64,000 nt of DNA from the NCBI RefSeq assembly GCF_000520975.1, contig NZ_JACB01000003.1, positions 310,001-374,000 of the forward strand. The letters run 5' to 3'. This stretch comes from Aquimarina megaterium XH134. Its GTDB lineage: Bacteria > Bacteroidota > Bacteroidia > Flavobacteriales > Flavobacteriaceae. The position numbers and the translations under genes were made by a program. Shown here piece by piece: positions 25,195-33,682 of this stretch (position 1 is the first letter of the stretch; the number at the start of each line of letters is the position of its first letter). The notes below the pieces were generated by a model. That model searched no databases. It was given only the letters and a program-made list of their open reading frames with translations, and was not told the origin of the DNA.

Positions 25195-26364
25195 TTATGA
25201 ACCGCAACGTCCACCATTGCTCCATCTTCCATTGGTTCCTAGTATATATAAAAACCCGTTATAGGTTACTTTATCTCCGGCGGTATAGCTGTTATTTCTA
25301 CTATATTCGTTAACTCCTTCACAAATATCTGCACTTGGAGTAGTGTCTTTACATTCTGCAATTCGATTCCATCTTGTAAAATCTCTTTCGTATAAGAATC
25401 CGCGGTATGTTACTTTATCTCCTACAGAATAGCTTTGTCCGCTTACCCATTCTGCAATACCATCACATGGGTTTGTTCCTACAGGAGGGGTACCATCAGA
25501 TGGATATGCTTTGTTTGTTCCTTCGATATCAAGAGCAGAAAGTGCAGCTTGTCTTCTTGGTAAAACATTTCCGTTAAGGTCTGTTATGGTAGGTTTTCCG
25601 TTTTTACTAAATGTATAACTACCATACATCATTGTAGATTTAATATCAAAATCTCTGGTTAGCAAAGTAGCAGAATTACTTTTGTAAAACTGATCCTTAG
25701 CTCCATTCTGGATATTGTCAAAATTGATAATAATATGATTATCTCTATCCGAACGGTTTTGCTCATGAATATACCCTAAAGTATGTCCGATTTCATGAAT
25801 GATCACAACAGCTGTTGTACGAGTACCTAAACGAATAAATCCTCTTGATCCATTCATTCCCAGAGTCGCAACGCCACAATTACAGTTATCTCCATTACTA
25901 CTAATCGTAACATAGTTTGATTCATTAGTACGCTCTTTAAAACGAACATTAGTTTTGCTTGTCCATTCATCCATCGATTTTTGAAGTTCACTTCTCACAG
26001 ATTGGCTCAGTCCATTAATTACATAGACTATAGTATTATTTGTCCATTTACGAACACCACCACCAAGTCCTAACTTTGCATTTATTCCTGCATCTGGCTC
26101 TAGTTTATCAGAGAGAGGAACTTGTGTATCGGTTAACTGATCTTCAAATAATCTGGCATCAGTACCTTGAAGACTATAAGTTCCATCATCTTCTTTTTTT
26201 ACAAGAACACGTTCTCCCAGGAAATATTTTTCGATAAATTGATCTTGCCCTCCAATAGTATCTGGATTTTGATCAAAATCTTCATTTTTTTGACAGGATG
26301 CAAAAGATAGAGCAACTGCCAAAGCTCCGATTTTAAATCGGTTTAATACGGTTTTCGTTTTCAT
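25195..26364 (-). CDS. Astacin-like (M12A) metalloprotease lipoprotein with two chitin-binding-type modules
   Basis: This 389-residue lipoprotein has lipobox FASC (Cys24) followed by QKNEDFD, an acidic surface-type signal. The protease domain (about 100-280) has the zinc motif HEIGHTLGYIHEQNR (His190, His194, His200) and the Met-turn MMYGSY near 258. Two C-terminal repeats, each about 40 residues and cysteine-bounded (near 305-345 and 350-388), share YxxGDKVTYxGFLYxxxxxRW and resemble ChtBD3/CBM5 chitin-binding domains. It may be a surface-bound protease that attaches to polysaccharide. Confidence 0.93.
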   Translation of the reverse strand: MKTKTVLNRFKIGALAVALSFASCQKNEDFDQNPDTIGGQDQFIEKYFLGERVLVKKEDDGTYSLQGTDARLFEDQLTDTQVPLSDKLEPDAGINAKLGLGGGVRKWTNNTIVYVINGLSQSVRSELQKSMDEWTSKTNVRFKERTNESNYVTISSNGDNCNCGVATLGMNGSRGFIRLGTRTTAVVIIHEIGHTLGYIHEQNRSDRDNHIIINFDNIQNGAKDQFYKSNSATLLTRDFDIKSTMMYGSYTFSKNGKPTITDLNGNVLPRRQAALSALDIEGTNKAYPSDGTPPVGTNPCDGIAEWVSGQSYSVGDKVTYRGFLYERDFTRWNRIAECKDTTPSADICEGVNEYSRNNSYTAGDKVTYNGFLYILGTNGRWSNGGRCGS

Positions 26365-26557
26365 TAAGTTTAATTTTGAGTTTATGATTTTAATTTAATC
26401 TGTGCACAATGTTTAAACTGGTGACACACCTGATTAGTCTTTAAGACTGAGTTAAAAAAACCGTTAAACTTTCTTAAAATTAATGACACGACTCGAATAT
26501 TTGATGAAATCGATCTGATATGATTTTATTCTTTATATAAAATAAATTCATAAAAAA

Positions 26558-26584
26558 ACCTGAATCTATAATCGTGATTCAGGT
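26558..26584 (-). terminator. Terminator after the small membrane protein gene
   Basis: Stem CCTGAATC / GATTCAGG followed by a T-run in the leftward direction. Confidence 0.8.
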
Positions 26585-26615
26585 AGTAATATGGTGTATA
26601 GTAAAATGTTTTTTA

Positions 26616-27044
26616 TTACGAAATCAATCCTTTAGCTATAGAGTTTCTCGAAAACCAAACTAAAAAGATAGCGACGATTATAATCATGATTGGCATTATA
26701 ACTCGGCTGCCTGATAATACCACAAAATCCTGTAAAAAGAAATTATATGTAGCTTGTGCAATAACGGCAATGAGTGAAAGAAGTAGGAGAGGAGAAGCCC
26801 ATTTTTTTCTAAGGAGTAATGCAAGGCAACCTAAAGCTCCTGCAAATACAGCTATGGCAAAAGCAGCAGTTACCCAAGCAGGTGTATTATTATAAAAATT
26901 TTGCTCTCCTTCTGGCAAAGTGGCCAATACTTCATCTGTCATAAAAGCTTGAGCAATATATGCCATTACCCCCATGATATTCCATAAAAGTGCTAAGACA
27001 CTAATAATCCAAAACCATACGGGTGTTTTTGTTTTTGTTTCCAT
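26616..27044 (-). CDS. Small four-helix membrane protein
   Basis: This 142-residue integral membrane protein has four hydrophobic helices (about 12-32, 58-78, 82-102, 115-135) and no clear motif. The topology recalls DoxX-like or sugar-transporter-related small membrane proteins. Function unknown. It is a single gene with its own terminator. Confidence 0.75.
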   Translation of the reverse strand: METKTKTPVWFWIISVLALLWNIMGVMAYIAQAFMTDEVLATLPEGEQNFYNNTPAWVTAAFAIAVFAGALGCLALLLRKKWASPLLLLSLIAVIAQATYNFFLQDFVVLSGSRVIMPIMIIIVAIFLVWFSRNSIAKGLIS

Positions 27045-27374
27045 AATCTATTGATATTAAGTTGTTTTGCTGTAACAATGTAGTTAGAAACTCAATGAAA
27101 TACAAATTGAGAGTTTTATGGATGCTAATTTTTTAAAGCACAATAGATGAAAGAGATACCTTTTCATATAAAGTGATATAATTCTAGTAACTACAAAATA
27201 CCGATAATTATTAGTACTTTTAATATAGGCTTGCTTGGTTTTATAAGTTGAAATATATAGAATTAACAAGTTTTAATCAGAGGAAAACGAAAAACTAAGT
27301 AATTTCTAAAGCTCATTAAAAAAGTAGAAACGTTTGTATTCTGATTTTTTTACTCTAAAACCTGAATATTAAAT
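27045..27374. other. Intergenic region
   Basis: About 330 bp of AT-rich spacer. A 61-codon frame (27084-27269, minus) has no promoter, signal or family and is not called. Confidence 0.5.
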
Positions 27375-27785
27375 ATGTCAAACCCTATAAAGAATGACAA
27401 ACTTATTAAACAATATGATCTTGAGCTAGGTAAAGTTTTTTTCTATGTAAATTATCTGATCATTGAGGTGGCAGAAGGTGTTTGTTTTGATTATGAAAAA
27501 GCAAAGACATTATCTCTATTAACAAACTTACATTTTGGTAATCGCTCTTTTGGTTATATCTCTCATAGAATAAATTCATATTCATTAGAAGCTACAGATT
27601 ATATGAAAATAAAGGATGTATTTCCTAATATAAAGGCTTTTGCTGCAGTTACGTACAACGAAACTCAGAAGACAAGTATAAGAATAGAAAATATGTTTTA
27701 CCAAGAAGGTATCGTGTCTTTCGAGAATATTGAAGAAGCAATTAGGTGGGTTACAGAACAATTAAAAAACGATTCTAGTACTTAA
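27375..27785 (+). CDS. STAS-like/SpoIIAA-like small protein
   Basis: This 136-residue soluble protein has a conserved-looking core with EVAEGVCFDYEKAKTLSLL and an alternating alpha/beta pattern that resembles the STAS/SEC14-like proteins of Flavobacteriia. There is no catalytic motif. It is convergent with an ArsR gene ending 20 bp away. The assignment is tentative. Confidence 0.65.
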   Translation: MSNPIKNDKLIKQYDLELGKVFFYVNYLIIEVAEGVCFDYEKAKTLSLLTNLHFGNRSFGYISHRINSYSLEATDYMKIKDVFPNIKAFAAVTYNETQKTSIRIENMFYQEGIVSFENIEEAIRWVTEQLKNDSST

Positions 27786-27805
27786 CTATTCAATACATTA
27801 TAATA

Positions 27806-28129
27806 TTAAGACATATTGTCTAAATATTTACTTAAATCATCTAGAGCACCATCCCAGAATTGTTCGTAAAATTTTAACCATTGATTTACTTCTTTCAATG
27901 GATTGGCATTGGCCTGGCAAAAACGTTCTCTTCCTTTAGTATCTATATTAATCAAACCTGCTCCTTCTAGGGTTTTTAGATGTTTGGTAATACCCTGGCG
28001 ACTAATATCGAATTGACTTGATATCTGAGTTATAGGTAGGGCAGTAGCTGCAACCACCAAAGCGTGAAAAATTTCACGTCTGGTGGGATCCGCAACAGCT
28101 TTTAATATTGTGGTGATTCTATCCTGCAT
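27806..28129 (-). CDS. ArsR-family transcriptional regulator
   Basis: This 107-residue winged-helix protein has ADPTRREIFHALV at its N-terminus and ISRQGITKHLKTLEGAGLI as recognition helix. It overlaps the SRPBCC gene by 11 bp. This pair (ArsR plus SRPBCC) is common in bacteria. It probably binds the two GCAAC-N6-GTTGC dyads upstream of the operon and represses itself. Confidence 0.93.
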   Translation of the reverse strand: MQDRITTILKAVADPTRREIFHALVVAATALPITQISSQFDISRQGITKHLKTLEGAGLINIDTKGRERFCQANANPLKEVNQWLKFYEQFWDGALDDLSKYLDNMS

Positions 28130-28544
28130 GAACCATTTGTTTAAGGTAATCGGTTAATCCCGAAATACAATTATCCCATCCGCCATTAAAACTATTAAAC
28201 ATTTCAACAGCAGTTTCTCCTTTGTAACCAGAAATACCAGAATGCTCTAGGTATAGTTTAGTTCCTCCTTCGGTTTCTTCTAATACCCATTTAACAGTAG
28301 TTTCTATTGGTTTTTCTGTTACAATCCACGAATATACTAAAGTATAGGGATTTGCTTGTTTTACTTCACCTTTTATAGGAGAGCAATCTCCTCCAGAAGC
28401 GTTAAAGATATATTGATATCCTTTTTCAGCTTTAAAATCTGCTTCTATAAACCAGGTCGAAATCTCTTTGGCATCGGTTATAGCGTTCCATACTTTATCG
28501 ATAGGGTGATTAAGTATTTTCTCTTTGATTATTACATCTTTCAT
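28119..28544 (-). CDS. SRPBCC (AHSA1-type) ligand-binding protein
   Basis: This 141-residue START-like protein has the typical N-terminus IKEKILNHPIDKVWNAITDAKEISTWF and a C-terminal GGWDNCISGLTDYLKQM. It is the first gene of the operon. AHSA1/SRPBCC domains bind hydrophobic small molecules, and it may bind the signal of the downstream ArsR regulator. Confidence 0.92.
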   Translation of the reverse strand: MKDVIIKEKILNHPIDKVWNAITDAKEISTWFIEADFKAEKGYQYIFNASGGDCSPIKGEVKQANPYTLVYSWIVTEKPIETTVKWVLEETEGGTKLYLEHSGISGYKGETAVEMFNSFNGGWDNCISGLTDYLKQMVHAG

Positions 28545-28569
28545 ATGTATTAAGTTTTTAGATTAATAT

Positions 28570-28585
28570 GCAACTATATGGTTGC
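28570..28585. promoter_or_regulatory. Dyad operator 1 of the SRPBCC-ArsR operon
   Basis: GCAAC-N6-GTTGC. It overlaps the -7 box at 28585-28592. Confidence 0.8.
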
Positions 28586-28592
28586 AAATATA
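28585..28592 (-). promoter_or_regulatory. -7 box of the SRPBCC-ArsR operon
   Basis: TATATTTG on the minus strand. A GTTG (near TTTG) lies at the expected 19-bp spacing, inside operator 2. Confidence 0.65.
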
Positions 28593-28610
28593 AATAAAAA
28601 TATTTAATAC

Positions 28611-28626
28611 GCAACTTTTTGGTTGC
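28611..28626. promoter_or_regulatory. Dyad operator 2 of the SRPBCC-ArsR operon
   Basis: GCAAC-N6-GTTGC, 41 bp centre-to-centre from operator 1, about four helical turns. Confidence 0.8.
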
Positions 28627-28708
28627 TTATTAAGCAAACCACCATTATATCCACCACATTTATAGAAAAACAATTGTCTAATTATTAAAAATAGAATATT
28701 TTGTGTGT

Positions 28709-29554
28709 ATGGAAAGTATAATTAATTATTTTGAAACGATACCATCATCTCATCGTAGTTTAATTTTAGTAGGAGGGATTACTTTTTTCTGGCTTATAGA
28801 ATATGCTATGCCTTTGTTTAAATTTAATTATAAAAAGTTTAGACATGCATGGCCCAATATATTTTTTACACTAACAACTATAGTTATCAATTTTGTATTG
28901 GCTTTCATATTACTTAAAACTAGTGATTGGACAGTGGTTAACCAATTTGGAGTATTACAATGGTTAGCATTACCGTTATGGGCTACAATAATACTAGGTA
29001 TTGCTTTACTAGATCTAATAGGGGCCTGGTTGGCACATTATGTTCAACATATCATAAAACCATTATGGATGTTTCATCTTATACATCATACCGATAATCA
29101 TGTAGATACCACAACGGCTAATAGGCATCATCCCGGAGAAAGCATTATTCGATTTTTATTTACCACTTTGGCCGTATTTATTGTAGGAGCGCCTATAGGT
29201 ATAATTATGTTGTATCAATCTTTATCTGTAGTATTATCTCAATTTAATCACGCTAATATATCCTTACCAAAAAAAGTAGATGATATGATAAGTTGGATTA
29301 TAGTTTCTCCAGATATGCATAAAGTACACCATCACTATGTATTGCCATATACAGATACAAATTATGGGAATATCTTTTCTATCTGGGATAGAATTTTCGG
29401 CACTTTTGCCAAAATACAAAATGAGGATTTGATATATGGGGTAGATACCTATCCGGATGTGGATTCAAATGCAAATGTGGGTAAATTATTAAAACTCCCT
29501 TTTTCAGGATATCGTGCACCTACAGGAGCAAAGTTTGAATCCGAAAAATCGTAA
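28709..29554 (+). CDS. Fatty acid hydroxylase/sterol desaturase-family membrane protein
   Basis: This 281-residue membrane di-iron enzyme has about four transmembrane helices and the His motifs HYVQH (near 113), HLIHHTDNH (near 126) and HKVHHHY (near 210), which coordinate the irons. It hydroxylates or desaturates a lipid; the substrate is unknown. A GTG two codons upstream (28703) is possible. The cupin gene follows 24 bp later. Confidence 0.9.
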   Translation: MESIINYFETIPSSHRSLILVGGITFFWLIEYAMPLFKFNYKKFRHAWPNIFFTLTTIVINFVLAFILLKTSDWTVVNQFGVLQWLALPLWATIILGIALLDLIGAWLAHYVQHIIKPLWMFHLIHHTDNHVDTTTANRHHPGESIIRFLFTTLAVFIVGAPIGIIMLYQSLSVVLSQFNHANISLPKKVDDMISWIIVSPDMHKVHHHYVLPYTDTNYGNIFSIWDRIFGTFAKIQNEDLIYGVDTYPDVDSNANVGKLLKLPFSGYRAPTGAKFESEKS

Positions 29555-29578
29555 TCTAATTCGCTAAAAAAGAAATTC

Positions 29579-29974
29579 ATGAACGTTATATCCATTATTT
29601 GTTGTTTTATCATTTCAACAGGGCTTTTTGCACAAACTAAAAATGCAATTCTGGATTTTGAGCCCGATCGGGACTATGATAATATACTAGTTAAGAAAGT
29701 GTATACCGATACACATACTTCGACTTTTGTAATATGGATTAAAAAGAATGTCAAACCCCATAAACATATAAAACATACCGAACAAGTATTAGTTTTAGAA
29801 GGTAAAGCAAGTGTACAATTAAATGATAAAGAAATTATAGTACAAAAAGGGGATTGGGTTACTATACCAGAACAAACTATACATGCTGTAAAAGTCTTAT
29901 CCAAAATACCGTTGAAAGTAATTTCTGTGCAAACTCCCGAATTTAAAGGAGAAGATCGAGTATTTATAGACTAA
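29579..29974 (+). CDS. Exported cupin-domain protein
   Basis: This 131-residue protein has a signal peptide cut near FAQ-T and a single cupin barrel with KPHKHIKHTEQVLVLEG and PEQTIHAVK, so a metal site is likely. It would lie in the periplasm. It follows the hydroxylase gene by 24 bp, perhaps in one transcript. Substrate unknown. Confidence 0.87.
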   Translation: MNVISIICCFIISTGLFAQTKNAILDFEPDRDYDNILVKKVYTDTHTSTFVIWIKKNVKPHKHIKHTEQVLVLEGKASVQLNDKEIIVQKGDWVTIPEQTIHAVKVLSKIPLKVISVQTPEFKGEDRVFID

Positions 29975-30072
29975 TATCGACGTGTTTAAAACACAAAATT
30001 TTCATAAAATGAGCCTACTGTATCCAATTAAAAAGTATTTTGAAAACTAAAGCAGTTGTAAAAATATTTAGT

Positions 30073-30732
30073 ATGCGACAACAAAGAGTACAGTTTTTGG
30101 TTTTGTTAGTTTTAATATCGATAGTAGAGATGAGTTATGCCCAATACAAAAAAACAGATTGGGAAGAAAGAGATACCTGGATGAATGTACCAGAAATCTT
30201 TAAACTTGCAGGAGTAGAGCAAGGTAATGCAGTTGCAGATGTTGGTTGTCACGAAGGGTATTTTACGATGCATCTGGCTCAAAAAGTAGGAGAATCAGGA
30301 AAAGTCTATGCGGTAGATGTACGAGAAGATAGGATCGAAAAATTAAATAAGTATATTAAAGATCGTAAACTTCGAAATATAAAAACTGTAGTTGGAGATT
30401 ATGATAACCCTAAATTACCAAATGAAGCATTAGATGTAGTTGTTGTAATGGATACATATCATGAGATGGATGATTATATGAAAATTCTGGATCATATAAA
30501 AAATGCACTAAAACAAGGAGGAAGGATTGTAATCATTGAGAAATTTAAAAAACATATGCTTAATACATCAAGGGCAGAGCAGACCGAAGCACATACGTTG
30601 TCTTTAAAATATGTGAAGAAGGAATTACAAAAAGCAGGGTTTTTGATCTCTAAAGAAATTAAGGGTTTTGGAAAATGGAAAAATGAAACAGATAAAACGA
30701 TTTGGATTTTGGTAGGAACTAAAAACAAGTAG
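30073..30732 (+). CDS. SAM-dependent methyltransferase with a predicted signal peptide
   Basis: This 219-residue class I methyltransferase has the SAM motif VADVGCHEGYFT (near 57), an acidic motif II (YAVDVREDRI), and a motif IV-like VVVMDTYHEM. The N-terminus (residues 1-24) is hydrophobic and ends in SYAQ, like an export signal, which is odd because SAM is cytoplasmic. It may be a membrane-anchored cytoplasmic enzyme or a moonlighting secreted protein. ATG at 30073 is preferred over the TTG at 30040. Substrate unknown. Confidence 0.82.
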   Translation: MRQQRVQFLVLLVLISIVEMSYAQYKKTDWEERDTWMNVPEIFKLAGVEQGNAVADVGCHEGYFTMHLAQKVGESGKVYAVDVREDRIEKLNKYIKDRKLRNIKTVVGDYDNPKLPNEALDVVVVMDTYHEMDDYMKILDHIKNALKQGGRIVIIEKFKKHMLNTSRAEQTEAHTLSLKYVKKELQKAGFLISKEIKGFGKWKNETDKTIWILVGTKNK

Positions 30733-30741
30733 CTTTATCGG

Positions 30742-31977
30742 TTATATCTTTGATTCGTATGTTAGAAGACGTTCGTACTTGTCCAAAACACTCATTATAG
30801 ATTTGTAATGCCTGTAATCTTCTTTTGTAACAATAGCCGTATTTATTACTAATATCTTACCTGTTCCGGTTTTGGAGTTAAAAAACATATAGGTCTCTGT
30901 TCCAGGATCACTACCAGTATGTCCTATATAGCCAACAGGAGTTATCCCCATAAAAAGACCACTATTATACTCTTCATTGTATGGGTTTTTTGTATTTCTG
31001 TTTGGTAAATTTTTAGAAGATAGCTGTTCTTTAAATAGTTCTGTATAACTGTTTTTATCAAGTAAAGTGCCTGCTCCATAATATCCTTTAATGAGTTCGA
31101 TAAGATACTTGCTGAAATCAGTTATATCTGTTAATAAACCTCCATCGGGATATGTAATAAGAGAATATTTTGGTAAACTATCATTACTACTTGAATAAAG
31201 TACAGAGTGGTTATCCATATCTATGGTATCAAATGACCAACCCGATGCATCCATACCTAATGGTTTTAAGATATGCGTAATAGTATACTCATCATACGGA
31301 ATCCCCGTTACACGCTCTATAATATAAGCAGCCAAAGTAGCTCCTATATTGCTATATTTAAAAATAGATCCAGGTTTATTTTTGAGATAGTTTCTCTTTT
31401 TGTACCATTCTCCATCTATAGAAAGTAAATTTTTCAAAAAAATCGGTAGAGCAATAGTTTCTTCGGGATCATTAAAAATTCGATATTTTTTCATGAGTAT
31501 ACCTTTATCTGTTCCTTTATTATTTTTCAGAATATAAGATTTGTCATAGTATTTGGTGTCTAGTATTGTTGATGTATGCGTAGCTAAATGCCTAATTGTT
31601 ATTGGTGTTTGAGGGTAGTGAGGATTGATCACATTAAAAGGTAAATGTATGTTTACAGGATCATCAAGATTAAGTTTTCCTTGTTCCTGAACTTTCATTA
31701 AAGCAATACCAATTAATGTTTTAGAAACCGAAGCAATATTTTGTATGGTATGAGGTGTATATTCCTTTTTCTTTGACACATCTGCATACCCAAACCCTTT
31801 TTTATATAAAACAGCATCTTTATTTACAATAGCAACAGAAAAACCATTAATATACCCTTGTTTTTGTAACATTTTTAATTCGCAGGTCAAAGAGTTAATA
31901 TGCTCTTCATTATCATTATTCTGTGAATATATCTGATTTAGCACAAACAGGGCTATTATTAGAATTATCTTTATCAT
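30742..31977 (-). CDS. Secreted serine hydrolase, class C beta-lactamase-like
   Basis: This 411-residue protein has an N-terminal signal peptide (to about YSQN) and the SxxK motif SVSK (Ser83, Lys86), then YSN near 210 and HTG near 370 as the third motif. It probably acts as a D-amino peptidase or esterase. It is downstream of the AraC gene on the same strand, 98 bp apart. Confidence 0.92.
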   Translation of the reverse strand: MIKIILIIALFVLNQIYSQNNDNEEHINSLTCELKMLQKQGYINGFSVAIVNKDAVLYKKGFGYADVSKKKEYTPHTIQNIASVSKTLIGIALMKVQEQGKLNLDDPVNIHLPFNVINPHYPQTPITIRHLATHTSTILDTKYYDKSYILKNNKGTDKGILMKKYRIFNDPEETIALPIFLKNLLSIDGEWYKKRNYLKNKPGSIFKYSNIGATLAAYIIERVTGIPYDEYTITHILKPLGMDASGWSFDTIDMDNHSVLYSSSNDSLPKYSLITYPDGGLLTDITDFSKYLIELIKGYYGAGTLLDKNSYTELFKEQLSSKNLPNRNTKNPYNEEYNSGLFMGITPVGYIGHTGSDPGTETYMFFNSKTGTGKILVINTAIVTKEDYRHYKSIMSVLDKYERLLTYESKI

Positions 31978-32074
31978 GTATTAGAATATTTTCTACCACA
32001 AATCAAAAAATAAAATAAGTATCAAGCGTTCCAATGGATACATTGGAACCAATTTTTATAAAAATAAAGAATGA

Positions 32075-33208
32075 TTAAAGGCTATTTTTATATTCTGAAG
32101 GAGAAACCCCCGTTTCTTTTTTAAATATCCTGTAAAAACTGGTTTTAGAACTGAAACCACATTCATAAGCGATTCCTAAAAGTGTATAGTTTTCGTATTT
32201 AGCAGAATTTATTTTTTCTTTTACAGCGTTTACACGATAGGTATTAATAATATCGTAGAAAGAGACATTCATATACTGGTTTAAAAGAGCAGAAAGTTTT
32301 TTATCTGTAGTGGGGATGAGTTGAGCTAATTTTATAAGAGTAAGTTCTTCATCTAGATATGGTTTTTCATTTTTTAGTACCTGTTCTAGCTTTAATCTTA
32401 GTTCAGAAAGTTCTGCATCAGTCGAATTTGATAAGTGATGAATACGTTCTTTTTTGGTAGTTTCGAGAGTATCTTCAAGGATTAAAAAATCTGGCAACAA
32501 TACTTTTGATTGATTTATACCATAGTATCCTAAGTATGAAATGAGAAGTATCATTGCTATAACCGTGATATAGCCATGATCTGTATCTGGATAATCAAAA
32601 ATATGCTGAAAGAGCAATATTAGTAAATCAATACTAATAACTATCCCACTACCTAATAATAAATGTTTAATCCACCCAACATCTTTCTCGGTAAGATTAG
32701 AATAATTAGATTTCATGGCTTTTCTATAGCGGGAAAATAATTTGAAAGATAATAATAAGTAAAAAATAGTATATACATTAGAGAGTTCTGCTTCTATAAT
32801 GGAATGTTTGAAATAAAAATCTAAATAATTAAATACTGGTTTTTTAATGATATCTGATATTAGTTCAGGAATTGAAATAAGCGCAAGATAAATACCAAAC
32901 GGGATAAAGTGTACTATGGTGTTCCTTATCAATTTTTCCTTTTTATGAAACAAAGATTTAATGTATAAAAATAATAATGGCCCTATTAACCACTGCGTAA
33001 TATCGAAAGGAACAAAGCTTATCCATTGTAATACATGGATGTCGTGTAAATCGGCGTAAAAAAATATAGAAACAAATAGTAGAAAAACAAATAGAACGAT
33101 AAGAATATACTTAGGTAATTGCTTTTCTTTTGATTTTATTAATAAAAATAGAATTAAAACAGTAATAGTAATACCAACTACTAAGATAAAATCCAGAATT
33201 AAGGTCAT
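32075..33208 (-). CDS. AraC-family regulator with membrane-spanning N-terminus
   Basis: This 377-residue protein has seven or more predicted transmembrane segments in residues 1-230 and an AraC DNA-binding domain at the C-terminus (about 270-377: YTLLGIAYECGFSSKTSFYRIFKKETGVSPSEYK). This architecture is common in Flavobacteriia, where it may sense lipophilic or periplasmic signals. It follows DUF779 and aldehyde dehydrogenase genes and may regulate them. The signal is unknown. Confidence 0.92.
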   Translation of the reverse strand: MTLILDFILVVGITITVLILFLLIKSKEKQLPKYILIVLFVFLLFVSIFFYADLHDIHVLQWISFVPFDITQWLIGPLLFLYIKSLFHKKEKLIRNTIVHFIPFGIYLALISIPELISDIIKKPVFNYLDFYFKHSIIEAELSNVYTIFYLLLSFKLFSRYRKAMKSNYSNLTEKDVGWIKHLLLGSGIVISIDLLILLFQHIFDYPDTDHGYITVIAMILLISYLGYYGINQSKVLLPDFLILEDTLETTKKERIHHLSNSTDAELSELRLKLEQVLKNEKPYLDEELTLIKLAQLIPTTDKKLSALLNQYMNVSFYDIINTYRVNAVKEKINSAKYENYTLLGIAYECGFSSKTSFYRIFKKETGVSPSEYKNSL

Positions 33209-33296
33209 TCATTCATTTTTAATATAGACTAATATAAATAATTAATGTTACTATCATGTTATATCGAATAGTAGATATCACTTGCTGTTTGATCAT

Positions 33297-33671
33297 CTAT
33301 ATTTCACCAACGTGGATAGCACTTAGCTCTTTCATTTCTTGTTCGGTATATATTCTTGATTTGATGATAAAACGAATTCCCATAGGGATTTCGAGTGAAA
33401 AACTAGATCCCCTACCTTTTACAATATCCATAGTTAATTGTGTATGTTTCCAATATTCGAATTGGTCTTCAGACATATAAAAGTCACAACCATGAATATT
33501 GCCCAGCCAGATATCTGTTTCATTAATCATTAATTCTCCTTTTTGAAAACACATCGGGGAGGAGCCATCACAGCATCCTCCACTTTGATGAAACATCAAC
33601 TCCCCGTGTTTTGCAGTAAGGGTATCGATTACAGCTTTTGCTGCATCGGTAATCTTAATACGTGATATCAT
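33297..33671 (-). CDS. DUF779 protein
   Basis: This 124-residue DUF779 protein has a cysteine pair in QSGGCCDGSSPMC (near 31-41) and GCDFYMSEDQFEYWKH. DUF779 genes are often next to acetaldehyde dehydrogenases, and here it lies 11 bp downstream of one, so it probably assists that enzyme. The Cys-rich region may bind a metal. Function unproven. Confidence 0.9.
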   Translation of the reverse strand: MISRIKITDAAKAVIDTLTAKHGELMFHQSGGCCDGSSPMCFQKGELMINETDIWLGNIHGCDFYMSEDQFEYWKHTQLTMDIVKGRGSSFSLEIPMGIRFIIKSRIYTEQEMKELSAIHVGEI

Positions 33672-33682
33672 TTTTTTATTTT

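Noticed and set aside
27084..27269. 61-aa frame in the gap before 27375
   Set aside because: No promoter, signal or family; AT-rich random frame.
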